The position numbers and the translations under genes are program-made. A stretch of DNA of 64,000 nt from contig JAKQIM010000026.1 of NCBI GenBank assembly GCA_029557965.1, positions 1 to 64,000 on the forward strand, in the 5' to 3' direction. The notes beneath the pieces are model-generated. The model did not search any database and was not told the origin of the DNA. It was given only the letters and a program-made list of their open reading frames with translations. Positions 63,306-64,000 of this stretch are shown piece after piece. Every line of letters starts with the position of its first letter. Position 1 is the first letter of the stretch. Source of the DNA: Chloroflexota bacterium. Its GTDB lineage: Bacteria > Chloroflexota > Anaerolineae > Anaerolineales > UBA4823.

Positions 63306-63342
63306 AAACGGCCAGGCGGCTGGTTGCCAGGCCTGGCCGTTT
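63306..63342 (-). terminator. Terminator between tRNA-Leu and the PIG-L gene
   Basis: AAACGGCCAGGC (63306-63317) pairs perfectly with 63331-63342 across 13 nt. On the minus strand it lies just after the tRNA and ends in TTTACATT. Confidence 0.75.
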
Positions 63343-63350
63343 TGCGGGAG

Positions 63351-63434
63351 TGGGGCGAGTGGGGGTCGAACCCACACAGTGTCTCCACCGGAGGATTTTA
63401 AGTCCTCTGCGTCTGCCTATTCCGCCATCGCCCC
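63351..63434 (-). tRNA. tRNA-Leu (anticodon TAA)
   Basis: Eighty-four nucleotides on the minus strand: acceptor GGGGCGA/TCGCCCC with discriminator A, D-arm with GGCGGAATAGGCAGACGC, anticodon arm GAGGACTTAAAATCCTC with TAA, a long extra arm (class II), and T loop GTTCGAC. CCA is not encoded. Confidence 0.96.
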
Positions 63435-63485
63435 TCAGACCCCAATTAAACCACAAATCTTGAAAATTTGGGGAGCATGTCTTGA

Positions 63486-64000
63486 TTAAGTATTCTTGAA
63501 GCCGATCTCCTTATTCTGAACCGTTTCTACCTTTTTATATTTTTCCAGGTAGGCTTGCATGGCCTTTTGACTGCCGGTGCGATCGGGGGCGACGGGCGGA
63601 AACTCGTCCAGGGGGATGAGCTTAGCGGCACCTTCGTCGCTGCCTTTGGCCTGCCCACCGGTGATCTGGGCCTCGTAGAGGATTTGTATCATTGGCCCAG
63701 GCCAGGTGGTGCGGTTGATGAAGATCCAGCCCAGGCAGTCGACGATCTTGGCTTCAAAGCCGGTTTCTTCAAGTACCTCTCTGACCGCCGATTCGGCGGG
63801 ATCTTCTCCATATTCCACCAGCCCGGCGGGCAGGCCGACGCCTTCTTCACCTGGGGGGAAGATGGCGGCAATGCCCTGGTCGTTCCTGGCGACAACCACC
63901 ACTGCTACGGCATTCGAGGATAGCTGTATCCAGCCGCAGGCAGGGCAGGTGATGCGGGGCAGGTTGTCGTCAAAGATGACTTTGCGGATCAGGCGGGCGG
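63486..64000 (-). CDS. Nudix hydrolase with N-terminal zinc ribbon (partial at window edge)
   Basis: The frame stays open to the right edge, so the true start is outside. The visible N-terminal part reads RLIRKVIFDDNLPRITCPAC and then GWIQLSSNAV; CPACG is probably half of a zinc ribbon. The Nudix box is GLPAGLVEYGEDPAESAVREVLEETG (G, E, REVLEE, G positions intact), so a pyrophosphohydrolase is expected. Zinc ribbon plus Nudix resembles NudC-like NAD(H) pyrophosphatases and related housekeeping proteins, but the SQPWPFPxS motif of NudC is not seen in the visible part. Confidence 0.82.
   Translation of the reverse strand, partial: ARLIRKVIFDDNLPRITCPACGWIQLSSNAVAVVVVARNDQGIAAIFPPGEEGVGLPAGLVEYGEDPAESAVREVLEETGFEAKIVDCLGWIFINRTTWPGPMIQILYEAQITGGQAKGSDEGAAKLIPLDEFPPVAPDRTGSQKAMQAYLEKYKKVETVQNKEIGFKNT

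Overview
The window looks like a chromosome segment from a filamentous Chloroflexota bacterium, most likely class Anaerolineae. This is an inference. It rests on the gene families seen: CSLREA/PKD surface proteins with 'LPIIF/LPLVL' stretches, DUF3048 and DUF2085 proteins, a very large multi-GAF histidine kinase, TPR proteins with Pro/Thr-rich tails, and lipoproteins with Pro/Thr linkers. It also rests on high GC and on a mix of Shine-Dalgarno and apparently leaderless starts. No rRNA or recognisable core ribosomal block is present to confirm it.

Layout. 1-866: one end of an IS1182-type insertion sequence, cut by the window edge. 893-5250: membrane and lipoprotein genes (DUF3048, DUF2085, DUF4126, DUF4190, a Cys-rich mini-protein, a carboxypeptidase-regulatory-like lipoprotein). 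5330-9992: a thiamine operon on the minus strand, with a TPP riboswitch in front of thiamine pyrophosphokinase and a thiBPQ-like ABC importer. 10041-25252: a tightly packed ten-gene plus-strand operon that joins signalling parts (DUF4388 protein, Ras-like GTPase, REC with a degenerate GGDEF, a 2521-residue kinase with about eleven GAF domains, a single-domain REC) to lipid-like chemistry (V4R protein, hexapeptide transferase, acyl-ACP-reductase-like protein, two paralogous alpha/beta hydrolases, one lacking its nucleophile). This is the best candidate for an undescribed system.

25259-36483: tRNA-Asn with a consensus promoter, a surface-protein remnant, a methyltransferase, a GH13 glucosidase, a giant CSLREA/PKD protein, an FmdB zinc ribbon, TPR and LysM proteins, and a DHH phosphoesterase. 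36483-40270: a site-2-type protease, tRNA-Sec (selC), a SAM hydroxide adenosyltransferase and glutamine synthetase. 40271-41108: a small AT-richer accessory patch with RidA and a decayed GH53 galactanase. 41109-45916: an operon encoding 12S-, 5S- and 1.3S-like transcarboxylase subunits plus a cupin, with a class D beta-lactamase at its end.

46197-50118: a receptor-like Ser/Thr kinase overlapping a TtuA-like tRNA thiolase and a queuosine-precursor transporter. 50218-55590: upp, ruvB-queA-udgB, a conserved hypothetical and pyrimidine-nucleoside phosphorylase. 55579-63274: a minus-strand run of cyclase/ATPase/TPR regulator, ketopantoate reductase-like, histidine phosphatase, lysA (with a one-base frameshift), fmt and a PIG-L deacetylase. 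63351-64000: tRNA-Leu and a partial zinc-ribbon Nudix hydrolase.

Together the genes suggest a heterotrophic bacterium that imports and salvages thiamine, modifies tRNA (queuosine, 2-thiolation), probably encodes selenoproteins elsewhere, and may run a methylmalonyl-CoA:pyruvate transcarboxylase. All coordinates of sites and starts were read by eye; no alignment or folding program was run.
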